Assembly (NCBI GenBank): GCA_030631125.1
Contig: DAOVLS010000062.1
Location: 1 to 10,087 of the forward strand
DNA from: Planctomycetales bacterium
GTDB lineage: Bacteria; Planctomycetota; Phycisphaerae; SM23-33
DNA length: 10,087 bases
Direction of reading: 5' to 3'
This document shows, one piece after another, positions 1 to 6,333 of the stretch. The position numbers were made by a program, and so were the translations under genes. Within the stretch, counting starts at the first letter, position 1, and every line of letters starts with the position of its first letter. The notes below the pieces were generated by a model. It saw only the letters and a list, made by a program, of their open reading frames with translations, had not been told where the DNA came from and did not search any database.

Positions 1-9
1 ATAGGTAAA

Positions 10-135
10 AAAAGAGAATATTGAATGTCGAACAGAGAATTTCGAATGTCGAAGTAAAAACCACTACCCGTCGGAGGGTCTGTTTCTTCACTTCGAAATT
101 CAAAATTCCTTGTTCATTATTCAATATTCTCTTTT
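10..135. repeat. Large imperfect inverted repeat (46 nt arms)
   Basis: The left arm (10-55) and right arm (90-135) are reverse complements at 39 of 46 positions by my alignment, separated by a 34 nt spacer (56-89). The left arm also carries a direct repeat, GAATGTCGAA at 23-32 and again at 44-53, so the element is built from short GAAT/TTCGA words. It is more AT-rich than the flanking genes and has no credible coding capacity. I see no target-site duplication and no transposase. It could be a MITE-like or REP-like dispersed element, or a long hairpin between transcription units. The pairing is read directly from the sequence; any mobility is inference. Confidence 0.7.
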
Positions 136-140
136 GCAGG

Positions 141-174
141 AAAAAGGTGGGACTCCGCTTCGCTCCGTCCCAGC
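141..174 (-). terminator. Putative intrinsic terminator of the phosphoesterase gene
   Basis: On the minus strand, just after the TAG stop at 177-175, TGGGAC (172-167) and GTCCCA (153-148) form a perfect 6 bp stem with a 13 nt loop, followed by CC and a run of five T (145-141). A further GG/CC pair is possible with a one-base bulge. Position, GC-rich stem and short T-tract fit a Rho-independent terminator for the leftward gene. The loop is larger than in a strong terminator, so efficiency is uncertain. Confidence 0.55.
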
Positions 175-669
175 CTACCGCACGGGGAAGTGCTCTACGG
201 TGTCGGCGTCGGTGTCGAGGATGACCGCGGTGGGCGGATGAGCGTGGCGCAGCGCGCCGGGATTAATCACTCGCGTCGCGCCGATTTTATCGTCGCGGGG
301 CTGGTGAGTATGCCCGTGGCAAAGGTAGGGGAATTTACCGTCGGCAAGGAGTTCGGACATTGCGCGCGGGTCGTTTCCGTGGGTGGCTGCCAGGTATTTA
401 TCATCGCCGAGCGGAACGAGGATGGTATCCAGGCTGAAACGGACGTTGTCTTCCTCTGCCTGGGTTTGCAGTCTCCGGGGATGGTGGTCCATGTTTCCGG
501 CGACGACGTATGCAGGTAGGCCGGCTTCGCCCAGGGCGGTTATACATTCGCTGCTTCCGATGTCCCCGCAGTGGACGATGGCTTCAGCGCCGCGCTCGGC
601 GAGCATCGCAATCGCGCGCCGAAGTATCGCCGCGCCCCCGTGAGAGTCTGAAACAATTCCTATCTTCAT
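175..669 (-). CDS. Metallophosphoesterase, YfcE/MJ0936 family
   Basis: This 164-residue protein has the full set of calcineurin-like phosphoesterase motifs in order: D8-S-H10 in SDSHG, G35-D36, G58-N59-M-D61, A95-T-H97-G and G119-H120-T-H122. These would bind the two metal ions. Length and motif spacing match the compact YfcE/MJ0936 family, whose members hydrolyse phosphodiesters in vitro but mostly have unknown natural substrates. There is no signal peptide, so it is probably cytoplasmic. The reading frame stays open upstream to about 933, but that part lies antisense to the next gene, and the family begins with M-K-I-G-I-V-S-D-S-H, so the ATG at 669-667 is chosen. No Shine-Dalgarno sequence precedes it. 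The gene is monocistronic here, divergent from the membrane protein gene and followed by a hairpin overlapping its stop region. Confidence 0.93.
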   Translation of the reverse strand: MKIGIVSDSHGGAAILRRAIAMLAERGAEAIVHCGDIGSSECITALGEAGLPAYVVAGNMDHHPRRLQTQAEEDNVRFSLDTILVPLGDDKYLAATHGNDPRAMSELLADGKFPYLCHGHTHQPRDDKIGATRVINPGALRHAHPPTAVILDTDADTVEHFPVR

Positions 670-676
670 CCCGGTT

Positions 677-682
677 ATCTTA
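677..682 (-). promoter_or_regulatory. Candidate -10 element, near-leaderless start
   Basis: On the minus strand TAAGAT (682-677) ends 7 nt before the ATG of the phosphoesterase gene at 669. The intervening AACCGGG has no ribosome binding site. If this is the -10 element, transcription would begin at or next to the start codon. The match to TATAAT is 4 of 6 and no good -35 is visible, so this rests mainly on its likeness to two other genes in the window. Confidence 0.35.
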
Positions 683-699
683 CGCCCCGGCCATAACAT

Positions 700-728
700 T
701 TGCCAGACGATGCGGTTGCCGATACGAT
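700..728 (+). promoter_or_regulatory. Sigma-70-like promoter of the GT-C gene
   Basis: TTGCCA (700-705) and TACGAT (723-728) are separated by exactly 17 bp, a good -35/-10 arrangement. Transcription would start near 735, leaving a leader of about 27 nt that contains GGAG (746-749), 12 nt before the ATG at 762. It lies in the 92 bp gap shared with the divergent phosphoesterase gene. Confidence 0.55.
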
Positions 729-761
729 AATCCGGCCTGTGTAGTGGAGTAAATCGCAACG

Positions 762-2363
762 ATGAAACCGTCAGACATAAAAGACCTCTCCGCCGACCGG
801 CGTGGAAAGACGCCCAAAGGAGCGATGCTGATTTCCTACGCTGCCGCCGCTGCAATAATGACGGTCCTGTGTTGCCTGACGAGGAGCGAGGCGCTGGTCG
901 ATTGGGACAGTTGGGAATATGCTTCTCTGGCAATTGTAGGCAAGCCCAGCGGTCTGGGCCTGGGGCGCTGGTGGTTTATTTTTTTCATACGTCTTGCCTA
1001 TTTCGCCGGTTCGGCCTGCGGGTTGGACATGATGCACAGTTACGTGGCCATGCAGGTGGCCGTGATAATAATGTCGGTTGGAGCAATAGTGGCCTTGATG
1101 CACTGGACCTGGCTTTTTACCGGCCGGCTGTCGGCCGCTGTTCTGGCCGGATGTATCGGGCTGGTTTCGCCGTCCTTGATGGTGTACTGCTCGACCGTTA
1201 TGACCGAAACCCCCACGATGCTATTCCTCGCCCTGGCGATGATCTTCTGGGAAATGGTTCTTGCGAAATCGGTTTCCCGTCCGGCTGCCGCCGGAATCTG
1301 GTCCCTTGCCGCAGGGGTGGCCTTCGGCGTAGCCGTCAGTATGCGGGAACCGGCGTTGGTTTTCTGCGCCTGGCCTATCATTTCGTGCTTTATCGACCGT
1401 CCCCGATGCCGATGGCGATTGCTTGCGATGACAGGAGCAGCCAGTGTGGCAACACTGGGTTTCGCCGTATGCATGGCCTGGGCCTGGAGCGGAATCGATC
1501 CGATTACGAATTTCAGCAACTATTCCCAATATATGCACACCGAGCGCGAGACGTTCGGTTTTCGCGGATGGTTGAACATCAAATACCTGGGAACACATTT
1601 CCTGCTGGCGGCGCCTCTGGCGGGACTTGCGTTCCTGGCTCATGTGCTGCGCCGAACGCCGAGAGGGAAGGTTCCCCAAACGGACAGCGACCGAAAACCT
1701 CTGTTTCGTCGCGCGAAATGGCTCGGTATTGCTATGCTCCCGTACGTGCTGGCGACCTGGTACAATCCGAGCCTGTCCTTCAATTATCGACTGATGCTCC
1801 CGCTGGCGTGGATGGCCGCACCGATCGCCGCTGTCTGTGCTGAAGCGACCTTTGCCTGGATTGGTCAAAAGTGTTCACTTTCGGGCAGGATGACCGCTGT
1901 TGCGGCGGGGGTGATCGTCCTGATGGTCTCCGGAACGATCATGAAAGTCGCCTACACACGTTTCCTTGTTCCGTGTTTCTATTACAGCGATTATCAGAAG
2001 CAGATGTTCGAACAGATGCAAACCCTTCCCGACAACTCCGCTGTTTTCCCCGGGCCCGGAAGCGCCATAGGTATCTATCTTCAGCGTACGGGGCTTAGAC
2101 CGGACTGGATCGCCGTTCCCACCGGTTTCGGATGGACCGGAGACAACCTCGCACAACGTGTCGAGGGATTCTTCAAGCAGGATAAGCGGGTATTCGTAAA
2201 TTTGGAACCGTATGGCTGGGGAAGGATGGATTGTGAACCTATGGAGTGGATGGCGCTGAACGACATGGTCTCGCGCTTCGAGACCCGTCACGCCGTCGGT
2301 GGGTTTCAGGAGATTCTACCGCGTTCGTTGAGCGTTGAGCGGCGGAAGTCCACGGCGGAGTAG
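762..2363 (+). CDS. Polytopic GT-C-like glycosyltransferase (GT39/ArnT-like)
   Basis: This 533-residue integral membrane protein has about 11-12 hydrophobic segments, at roughly residues 23-40, 69-88, 96-119, 123-144, 151-168, 175-194, 197-211, 219-242, 279-297, 319-333, 344-366 and 377-397. A soluble tail of about 130 residues follows. The first hydrophobic segment is followed by a short loop with acidic residues in V-D47-W-D49-S-W-E52-Y, where GT-C enzymes such as PMT and ArnT carry their catalytic acidic pair. M-T-E149-T-P and Y342-R343 also resemble motifs of that superfamily. Such enzymes transfer a sugar from a polyprenyl-phosphate carrier on the outer face of the membrane. The exact family is not certain. 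The downstream ALG5-like GT2 could make its donor. The ATG at 762 has GGAG upstream; a second ATG at 825 would remove only the cytoplasmic N-terminus. Confidence 0.72.
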   Translation: MKPSDIKDLSADRRGKTPKGAMLISYAAAAAIMTVLCCLTRSEALVDWDSWEYASLAIVGKPSGLGLGRWWFIFFIRLAYFAGSACGLDMMHSYVAMQVAVIIMSVGAIVALMHWTWLFTGRLSAAVLAGCIGLVSPSLMVYCSTVMTETPTMLFLALAMIFWEMVLAKSVSRPAAAGIWSLAAGVAFGVAVSMREPALVFCAWPIISCFIDRPRCRWRLLAMTGAASVATLGFAVCMAWAWSGIDPITNFSNYSQYMHTERETFGFRGWLNIKYLGTHFLLAAPLAGLAFLAHVLRRTPRGKVPQTDSDRKPLFRRAKWLGIAMLPYVLATWYNPSLSFNYRLMLPLAWMAAPIAAVCAEATFAWIGQKCSLSGRMTAVAAGVIVLMVSGTIMKVAYTRFLVPCFYYSDYQKQMFEQMQTLPDNSAVFPGPGSAIGIYLQRTGLRPDWIAVPTGFGWTGDNLAQRVEGFFKQDKRVFVNLEPYGWGRMDCEPMEWMALNDMVSRFETRHAVGGFQEILPRSLSVERRKSTAE

Positions 2364-2376
2364 TACTTTGTAACAC

Positions 2377-2394
2377 CTTGATTAACTTGATTAA
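2377..2394. repeat. Two tandem copies of a 9 bp AT-rich word
   Basis: CTTGATTAA occurs twice back to back (2377-2385 and 2386-2394), 14 bp after the stop of the membrane protein gene. It could be chance, a small microsatellite-like expansion, or the flank of the palindrome that follows at 2407. Confidence 0.5.
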
Positions 2395-2406
2395 TGGGTA
2401 GCGTCA

Positions 2407-2444
2407 TTGCGAAGCGGCAAGCCGTGCGGCTTGCCGCTTCGCAA
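2407..2444. repeat. Perfect 18+18 nt palindromic (REP-like) hairpin
   Basis: TTGCGAAGCGGCAAGCCG (2407-2424) is followed after TG by its exact reverse complement (2427-2444). Folded with a 4 nt loop it gives a 17 bp perfect stem, very stable in RNA. No T-run follows, so it is not a classical terminator, although it could protect or end the upstream mRNA. The preceding GCGTCA and the stem resemble REP/palindromic elements with CGTCATTGCGA-like ends that are dispersed in many bacterial genomes. That family link is from memory and is not shown by this window alone. Confidence 0.75.
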
Positions 2445-2467
2445 GAATGTTGATAATTTAACACGGC

Positions 2468-3286
2468 ATGAATATGTCGTTTTATGTTACGAAGTACCGG
2501 CAGCGAGATATGGATACAATGAACCAATCACAGCAACCGGATGGGATTTCTTCCGGCGGCGGGGCGGATTCGCCTTTGCTGTCGATTGTGATACCTGCCC
2601 ATAACGAAGAGGCCCGCCTGCCGGGGACGCTGGAGGAGGTATTCGCCTTCCTGAACGCCCAGGCTTACTTGGCCGAGGTGCTGGTAGTCGAGAACGGCAG
2701 CGAGGACCGAACCTTTGAAGTTGCTCAGTCATTTGCGAGCAGACATCCGTCACTACGTGTGTTGCGTGAGGATATGCGAGGCAAGGGCTTGGCCGTCCGA
2801 CGCGGAATGCTGGAAGCGAGGGGACAGTACCGCTTCCTCTGCGACGCCGACCTGTCCATGCCAATCGCCGAGGTCAATCGGTTTCTTCCGCCGCTGCTGG
2901 AGGATTTCGATATCGCAATCGGCTCGCGCGAAGCGCCGGGTTCGGTCGTTACCCAGCCGGCATCGCGCCGGCGGATCGGAAGAATTTTCAATGCAATCGT
3001 TCGCCTGCTGGCGCTGCCGGGGCTGAGAGATACGCAGTGTGGATTCAAGTGCTTCCGTGCCGCCGTAGCCGAAGATGTCTTCAGGCGCCAGAGACTCGAC
3101 GGAATGGCCTTCGACGTCGAAGTGCTCCGAATCGCCAGGGACCGGGGTTGTCGCATCCTGGAGGTTCCGATTACATGGAACTCTGACCCGGACTCGCGCG
3201 TCCGCCTGTTCCGCGATTCGATGCGAATGGTATTGGAACTGCTGACTATCCGACGCAATGCCCGTCGCGGACTGTACGACGACTGA
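2468..3286 (+). CDS. GT2 glycosyltransferase, dolichyl-phosphate beta-glucosyltransferase (ALG5)-like
   Basis: The 272-residue frame encodes a GT-A fold family 2 glycosyltransferase. From residue 38 it has L-S-I-V-I-P-A-H-N-E-E, then V-V-E-N-G-S-E-D (73-80), G-K-G-L-A-V (105-110), the metal/nucleotide-binding D126-A-D128-L-S-M-P, G152-S-R, D188-T-Q-C-G-F-K and F215-D-V-E. The D-T-Q-C-G-F-K and A-F-D-V-E motifs are characteristic of dolichyl-phosphate glucosyltransferase-like proteins, which load glucose or a related sugar from a nucleotide donor onto a polyprenyl phosphate. No C-terminal membrane segment is seen, so it is probably cytoplasmic or peripheral. The start is uncertain. ATGs occur at 2468, 2474, 2510 and 2519 and none has a strong ribosome binding site; the later two would remove a poorly conserved N-terminus. 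It probably works with the upstream GT-C-like protein, although 104 bp with a palindrome separates them. Confidence 0.88.
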   Translation: MNMSFYVTKYRQRDMDTMNQSQQPDGISSGGGADSPLLSIVIPAHNEEARLPGTLEEVFAFLNAQAYLAEVLVVENGSEDRTFEVAQSFASRHPSLRVLREDMRGKGLAVRRGMLEARGQYRFLCDADLSMPIAEVNRFLPPLLEDFDIAIGSREAPGSVVTQPASRRRIGRIFNAIVRLLALPGLRDTQCGFKCFRAAVAEDVFRRQRLDGMAFDVEVLRIARDRGCRILEVPITWNSDPDSRVRLFRDSMRMVLELLTIRRNARRGLYDD

Positions 3287-3308
3287 CCACGGACTACCAT
3301 CTTTTCCC

Positions 3309-3328
3309 AATCGCTTTCGGGGGCGATT
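3309..3328. other. Small inverted repeat between genes
   Basis: AATCGC (3309-3314) and GCGATT (3323-3328) are exact reverse complements with an 8 nt loop, starting 22 bp after the GT2 stop and 5 bp before a -10-like TATGAT. Only three T residues close the stem, so it is a weak terminator at best. It could equally be a protein-binding site for the next promoter. Six-base arms can occur by chance. Confidence 0.3.
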
Positions 3329-3333
3329 TACAA

Positions 3334-3339
3334 TATGAT
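3334..3339 (+). promoter_or_regulatory. Candidate -10 element, leaderless start
   Basis: TATGAT (3334-3339) lies 6 nt before the GTG start of the zinc-ribbon gene, so a transcript would begin at about the start codon. The same hexamer, followed by AA and the same 6 nt spacing, precedes the debranching enzyme gene at 8284. An overlapping TACAAT (3329-3334) is an alternative -10. No convincing -35 is visible. Confidence 0.4.
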
Positions 3340-3345
3340 AAGGGT

Positions 3346-3678
3346 GTGTTTCGCCAAAGCGACAAACCGCTGAATGAGAAAGAATTTCCCGATGAAGCCG
3401 ACCTCGTCGAAGGTGATGAAGACTCGCCGCTGACGCTTATGCACTGTCCGGCTTGCGAGGAACTCGTTCACGACCAGACCCAGCAGTGTCCGCATTGCAA
3501 AGAATGGATATTCCTGGACGGACAGGACTGGCGCAGTAGCCGGAAATGGTACGTTCGCGGCGGGCTGTATGTAACGAAGACGCTTCTGATGAACTGGATG
3601 TTCTGGCTGGCGATAGCGGCAATTGCATCGCTTGTTACACTTCTGGAGATTTTCGGTTGGTTGGAGCCGTTTGGATAA
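3346..3678 (+). CDS. Small zinc-ribbon protein with C-terminal membrane anchor
   Basis: This 110-residue protein has an acidic N-terminus (residues 11-28), then C34-P-A-C37 and C48-P-H-C51, two CxxC knuckles of a zinc ribbon. A basic, aromatic linker (61-79) and one hydrophobic helix at about 83-104 complete it. The layout predicts the ribbon on the cytoplasmic side and a single membrane pass. I do not recognise a named family. Short zinc-ribbon plus membrane-helix proteins are common hypotheticals in planctomycetes. The start is a GTG at 3346; the AAGGG before it is too close to serve as a normal ribosome binding site. The next in-frame Met (residue 32) would remove the acidic part but keep the ribbon. 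It lies 59 bp after the GT2 gene and 95 bp before the GT4 gene, so either operon link is possible. Confidence 0.75.
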   Translation: MFRQSDKPLNEKEFPDEADLVEGDEDSPLTLMHCPACEELVHDQTQQCPHCKEWIFLDGQDWRSSRKWYVRGGLYVTKTLLMNWMFWLAIAAIASLVTLLEIFGWLEPFG

Positions 3679-3703
3679 TTAAAAGAATTACCACAATTCG
3701 TGT

Positions 3704-3755
3704 TTGACTTTTGCCGATATAACGGTTTATTCTGCGGTAAGGGTCGGTCTATACT
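3704..3755 (+). promoter_or_regulatory. Possible promoter region of the GT4-GH57 operon
   Basis: The 95 bp before the GT4 gene hold TTGACT (3704-3709) with TTTATT 16 bp later (3726-3731), and a separate TATACT (3750-3755) whose start would fall near 3762. Neither is compelling alone, but both fit a transcript covering the GT4 and GH57 genes. Only a weak AAGAG (3761-3765) serves as a ribosome site for the ATG at 3774. Confidence 0.3.
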
Positions 3756-3773
3756 CGTCGAAGAGCGTAAACC

Positions 3774-5141
3774 ATGAAAGTCCTTATGCTTGGTTGGGAA
3801 TTTCCGCCTTACATCAGCGGCGGACTGGGCACAGCCTGTTACGGGCTGACGCGCGGGTTGGATTCTGCCGGCGTGAAGGTGGATTTTGTCCTTCCGGTGT
3901 CGCTTCCTCAGGATGCCGGCAGGCATGTTACCTTCAGAACGCCGGCGAACCTGGCGACCGGTGCAGGCGAGTGTGCGGGGAGGAACAAAACGGCGTTTCG
4001 CGGCGTAACGATGCACGTTCTTCCGGCGTTTCTCCAGCCATACGCGACACCGGAAGGCTTTGCCGATACGATGGAGATGTTGGAACAGATGCGCTTGCCT
4101 GGCGGGCCTATGGGAGATGTCATGCCCGTCGGCGCTCCTCCGGCGGGTGGGGCGGTCGGCGCTCCTCCGGCGGCAGGCGAGGCGGTCGGCTACGACGGGG
4201 ACCTGATGGGACAGGTGCAGAGGTATGCATCACTGGCTGTCGAACTTTCGTGGGCCGAAACCTTCGACGTAATCCACGCCCACGACTGGATGACTTATCC
4301 TGCCGGTCTGGCGGTCGCGGCGCATTCCGGCAGGCCGCTGGTGGTCCACCTCCACTCCACCGAGTTCGACCGCTCCGGCGAAAACATACATCAGCAGATT
4401 TACGACATCGAGCGGGTCGGTATGCACGGCGCCGATAAGGTCATCTGCGTCAGTTACCTCACTCGCGGAATCGCGCTGAACCGCTACGGCGTGAATCCCG
4501 AAAAGGTCGAGGTGGTCTATAACGCAGTGGACCTTCCGGACGGAAAAGCCGTCGGAACCGACCCCATCGCACGCGATGAAAAAATCGTCCTGTTCCTCGG
4601 GCGAATTACCATGCAGAAAGGCCCGGAGTACTTCCTCCAGGCGGCCAAGAAGGTGCTGGGAAAATTCAAGAAGGTCCGCTTCGTTATCGCCGGAAGCGGG
4701 GACCTCATCAGCCAGTCCGTTTCGCTTGCCGCCGAACTGGGTATCGGAAAACACGTCGCCTTTACGGGCTTTCTGCGAGGCGACGACGTCGGGCGGATAT
4801 TCCGCATGGCCGACCTGTACGTCATGCCGTCGGTCTCCGAACCGTTCGGCATCGCTCCGCTGGAGGCGATAAGCCATAACGTCCCCGTGATAATCTCCAA
4901 CCAGTCCGGCGTCTCGGAGGTCCTCACGCACGTCCTGAAGGTGGATTTCTGGGACATCGACGATATGGCCAACAAGATCGTCGCGGTCCTGCGACATCCT
5001 CCGCTCCAGAGAGTCCTCCGCCAGCAGGGACAAATAGAACTGCGAAAACTCTCCTGGAAGGATTCAGCCAAAAAATGTAAAAAGATATACAAGGAACTTA
5101 TCCAGGCGAAAAAAAAACAATCCGCCGGGCGGAGAAAATAG
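3774..5141 (+). CDS. GT4 glycosyltransferase, glycogen synthase-like
   Basis: The 455-residue GT-B enzyme begins M-K-V-L-M-L-G-W-E-F-P-P with G16-G17-L-G19, the glycine loop of glycogen/starch synthase-type enzymes. H168-A-H170-D-W follows, then the C-terminal nucleotide-sugar site: G276-R277 with K282-G283, and the E356-x7-E364 motif in S-E-P-F-G-I-A-P-L-E. It likely adds glucose from ADP- or UDP-glucose to an alpha-glucan, in the cytoplasm. The ATG at 3774 fits the family start. Residues 119-138 hold a low-complexity tandem repeat absent from the conserved core. The C-terminus is lysine-rich (residues 433-455). The GH57 gene starts 9 bp after its stop, a GT4-GH57 pairing also known in archaea such as methanogens. 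The exact donor and product cannot be read from the sequence, so no gene symbol is given. Confidence 0.9.
   Translation: MKVLMLGWEFPPYISGGLGTACYGLTRGLDSAGVKVDFVLPVSLPQDAGRHVTFRTPANLATGAGECAGRNKTAFRGVTMHVLPAFLQPYATPEGFADTMEMLEQMRLPGGPMGDVMPVGAPPAGGAVGAPPAAGEAVGYDGDLMGQVQRYASLAVELSWAETFDVIHAHDWMTYPAGLAVAAHSGRPLVVHLHSTEFDRSGENIHQQIYDIERVGMHGADKVICVSYLTRGIALNRYGVNPEKVEVVYNAVDLPDGKAVGTDPIARDEKIVLFLGRITMQKGPEYFLQAAKKVLGKFKKVRFVIAGSGDLISQSVSLAAELGIGKHVAFTGFLRGDDVGRIFRMADLYVMPSVSEPFGIAPLEAISHNVPVIISNQSGVSEVLTHVLKVDFWDIDDMANKIVAVLRHPPLQRVLRQQGQIELRKLSWKDSAKKCKKIYKELIQAKKKQSAGRRK
4128..4187 (+). repeat. In-frame tandem repeat inside the GT4 gene
   Basis: A 27 nt unit (4128-4154) coding V-G-A-P-P-A-G-G-A is followed by a 30 nt near copy (4155-4184) coding V-G-A-P-P-A-A-G-E-A, then the first two codons of a third copy (V-G). 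The first 18 nt of the two units are identical, which points to recent slippage or duplication. It lies between the N-terminal half's conserved segments and so is probably a surface loop. Confidence 0.85.
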
Positions 5142-5150
5142 GGTCTTTCA

Positions 5151-6326
5151 ATGGCATCGGTAGTTTTCTATTTCCAGGTTCATCAGCCGTACCGCTTGCG
5201 ACGGTACAGCATCTTCGACAGCGGCACGGATTATTTCGACGATCAATCCAATGCCGAAATCTGCCGGAAGGTTGCGTCGAAATGCTATCTGCCGACCAAT
5301 GCCCTGATTACCGAGTTGATCAACGCTCACGACGGACGCTTCCGCGTGAATTACTCCGTTACGGGAATGGCAATCGAGCAGTTCCGACAGTACTGCCCGG
5401 AGGTGCTGGACAGTTTCGTCGAACTTGCCCAAACCGGATGCGTCGAATTCATCGCCGAAACCTACTATCACACGCTGGCGTTCCTGTACCGGCGGGATGA
5501 GTTCATCGACCAGGTCGAAAAGCACCGGCGGGTGATTACCGAACTCTTCGGCCAGGAACCTCGCGCCTTCCGCAACACCGAACTGACCTACAACAACGAC
5601 GTAGCCGAGGTCGTCGAGGAGATGGGCTTCGACATCGCCCTGACCGAGGGCGCCGATCACGTCCTTGGACACCGCAGCCCAAACTTCATCTATCGCCCGC
5701 CGAATTGCGAGCGCCTGCGCCTGATGCTGAAGAACTACCGCCTCAGCGACGACATCGCATTCCGCTTCGGCGACCGTGCGTGGGCGGAGTGGCCGCTGAC
5801 GGTAGAAAAATTCGCCGGGTGGGTGGACCAGATTAACGGCAACGGGTACGTCTGCAACCTGTTTATGGATTACGAGACCTTCGGCGAGCACCAGTGGGAC
5901 GACACCGGAATCTTCGATTTCCTCCGCGCCCTTCCGGCAAGTATCATAGGAACCCAAAAGAACGATTTCCTGACCGTATCAGAGGCAGCCGAACGCTATC
6001 CCGCCGAGGGCGAACTGGACATCCCGCACATGATCTCATGGGCCGACACCGAGCGCGACATTTCCGCCTGGCTGGGCAATTCCATGCAGGCAAACGCATT
6101 GTACGAGACTTACGCCATTACCGACGAGGTCCGCGGCAGCGGCGACGAGGCCTTGCTGGAAGACTGGCGGAAATTGCAAACCTCCGACCATTTCTATTAC
6201 ATGTGCACCAAGTATTTCGCCGACGGCGACGTGCATAAGTACTTCAATCCCTACCAGTCGCCGTACGATTCCTACATCAATTACATGAACATCCTCGACT
6301 CAATCCGCAACCGGCTGCCCGCGTAG
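5151..6326 (+). CDS. GH57 family alpha-amylase / alpha-glucan hydrolase or transferase
   Basis: This 391-residue protein shows the five conserved GH57 regions: H11-Q12-P13; G96-C-V-E-F-I-A-E-T-Y-Y-H107; F140-R-N-T-E144 with E144 as the expected nucleophile; M239-D240-Y-E-T-F-G-E-H247 with D240 as the expected acid/base; and I295-S-W-A-D-T-E-R-D303. It resembles the shorter MJ1611-type alpha-amylases more than the longer branching enzymes. There is no signal peptide, so it probably acts on an intracellular alpha-glucan. The ATG at 5151 has AGGG 7 nt upstream, overlapping the stop of the GT4 gene, so translation of the two is likely coupled. Its TAG stop is 1 bp from the stop of the convergent oxidoreductase gene. 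Hydrolase, transferase and branching activities cannot be told apart from sequence alone. Confidence 0.92.
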   Translation: MASVVFYFQVHQPYRLRRYSIFDSGTDYFDDQSNAEICRKVASKCYLPTNALITELINAHDGRFRVNYSVTGMAIEQFRQYCPEVLDSFVELAQTGCVEFIAETYYHTLAFLYRRDEFIDQVEKHRRVITELFGQEPRAFRNTELTYNNDVAEVVEEMGFDIALTEGADHVLGHRSPNFIYRPPNCERLRLMLKNYRLSDDIAFRFGDRAWAEWPLTVEKFAGWVDQINGNGYVCNLFMDYETFGEHQWDDTGIFDFLRALPASIIGTQKNDFLTVSEAAERYPAEGELDIPHMISWADTERDISAWLGNSMQANALYETYAITDEVRGSGDEALLEDWRKLQTSDHFYYMCTKYFADGDVHKYFNPYQSPYDSYINYMNILDSIRNRLPA

Positions 6327-6333
6327 CCTACGC
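6321..6333. other. Palindrome holding both convergent stop codons
   Basis: GCGTAG (6321-6326), one C, then CTACGC (6328-6333) form an interrupted palindrome. It supplies the TAG of the GH57 gene on the plus strand and the TAG of the oxidoreductase gene on the minus strand. No terminator hairpin with a T-tract lies between the genes, so each transcript must run into the other gene's coding sequence before ending. Confidence 0.8.

Noticed and set aside
21..224. Short plus-strand open frame through the inverted repeat
   Set aside because: It runs through both repeat arms, the terminator hairpin and the end of the phosphoesterase gene, with no plausible protein character.
670..933. N-terminal extension of the phosphoesterase reading frame
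   Set aside because: It lies antisense to the GT-C gene and its promoter, and the phosphoesterase family starts at the ATG at 669.
869..1843. Second plus-strand open frame within the GT-C gene
   Set aside because: The overlapping frame is arginine/glycine-rich without hydrophobic segments or motifs, while the other frame gives a coherent membrane protein.
3672..3698. Possible terminator after the zinc-ribbon gene (AATT-AAAAG-AATT region)
   Set aside because: The stem is AT-rich, needs a bulge and has no following T-run, so it is not credible as a terminator.
5148..5957. Minus-strand open frame of 269 codons
   Set aside because: It is antisense to the GH57 gene and resembles only a codon shadow.
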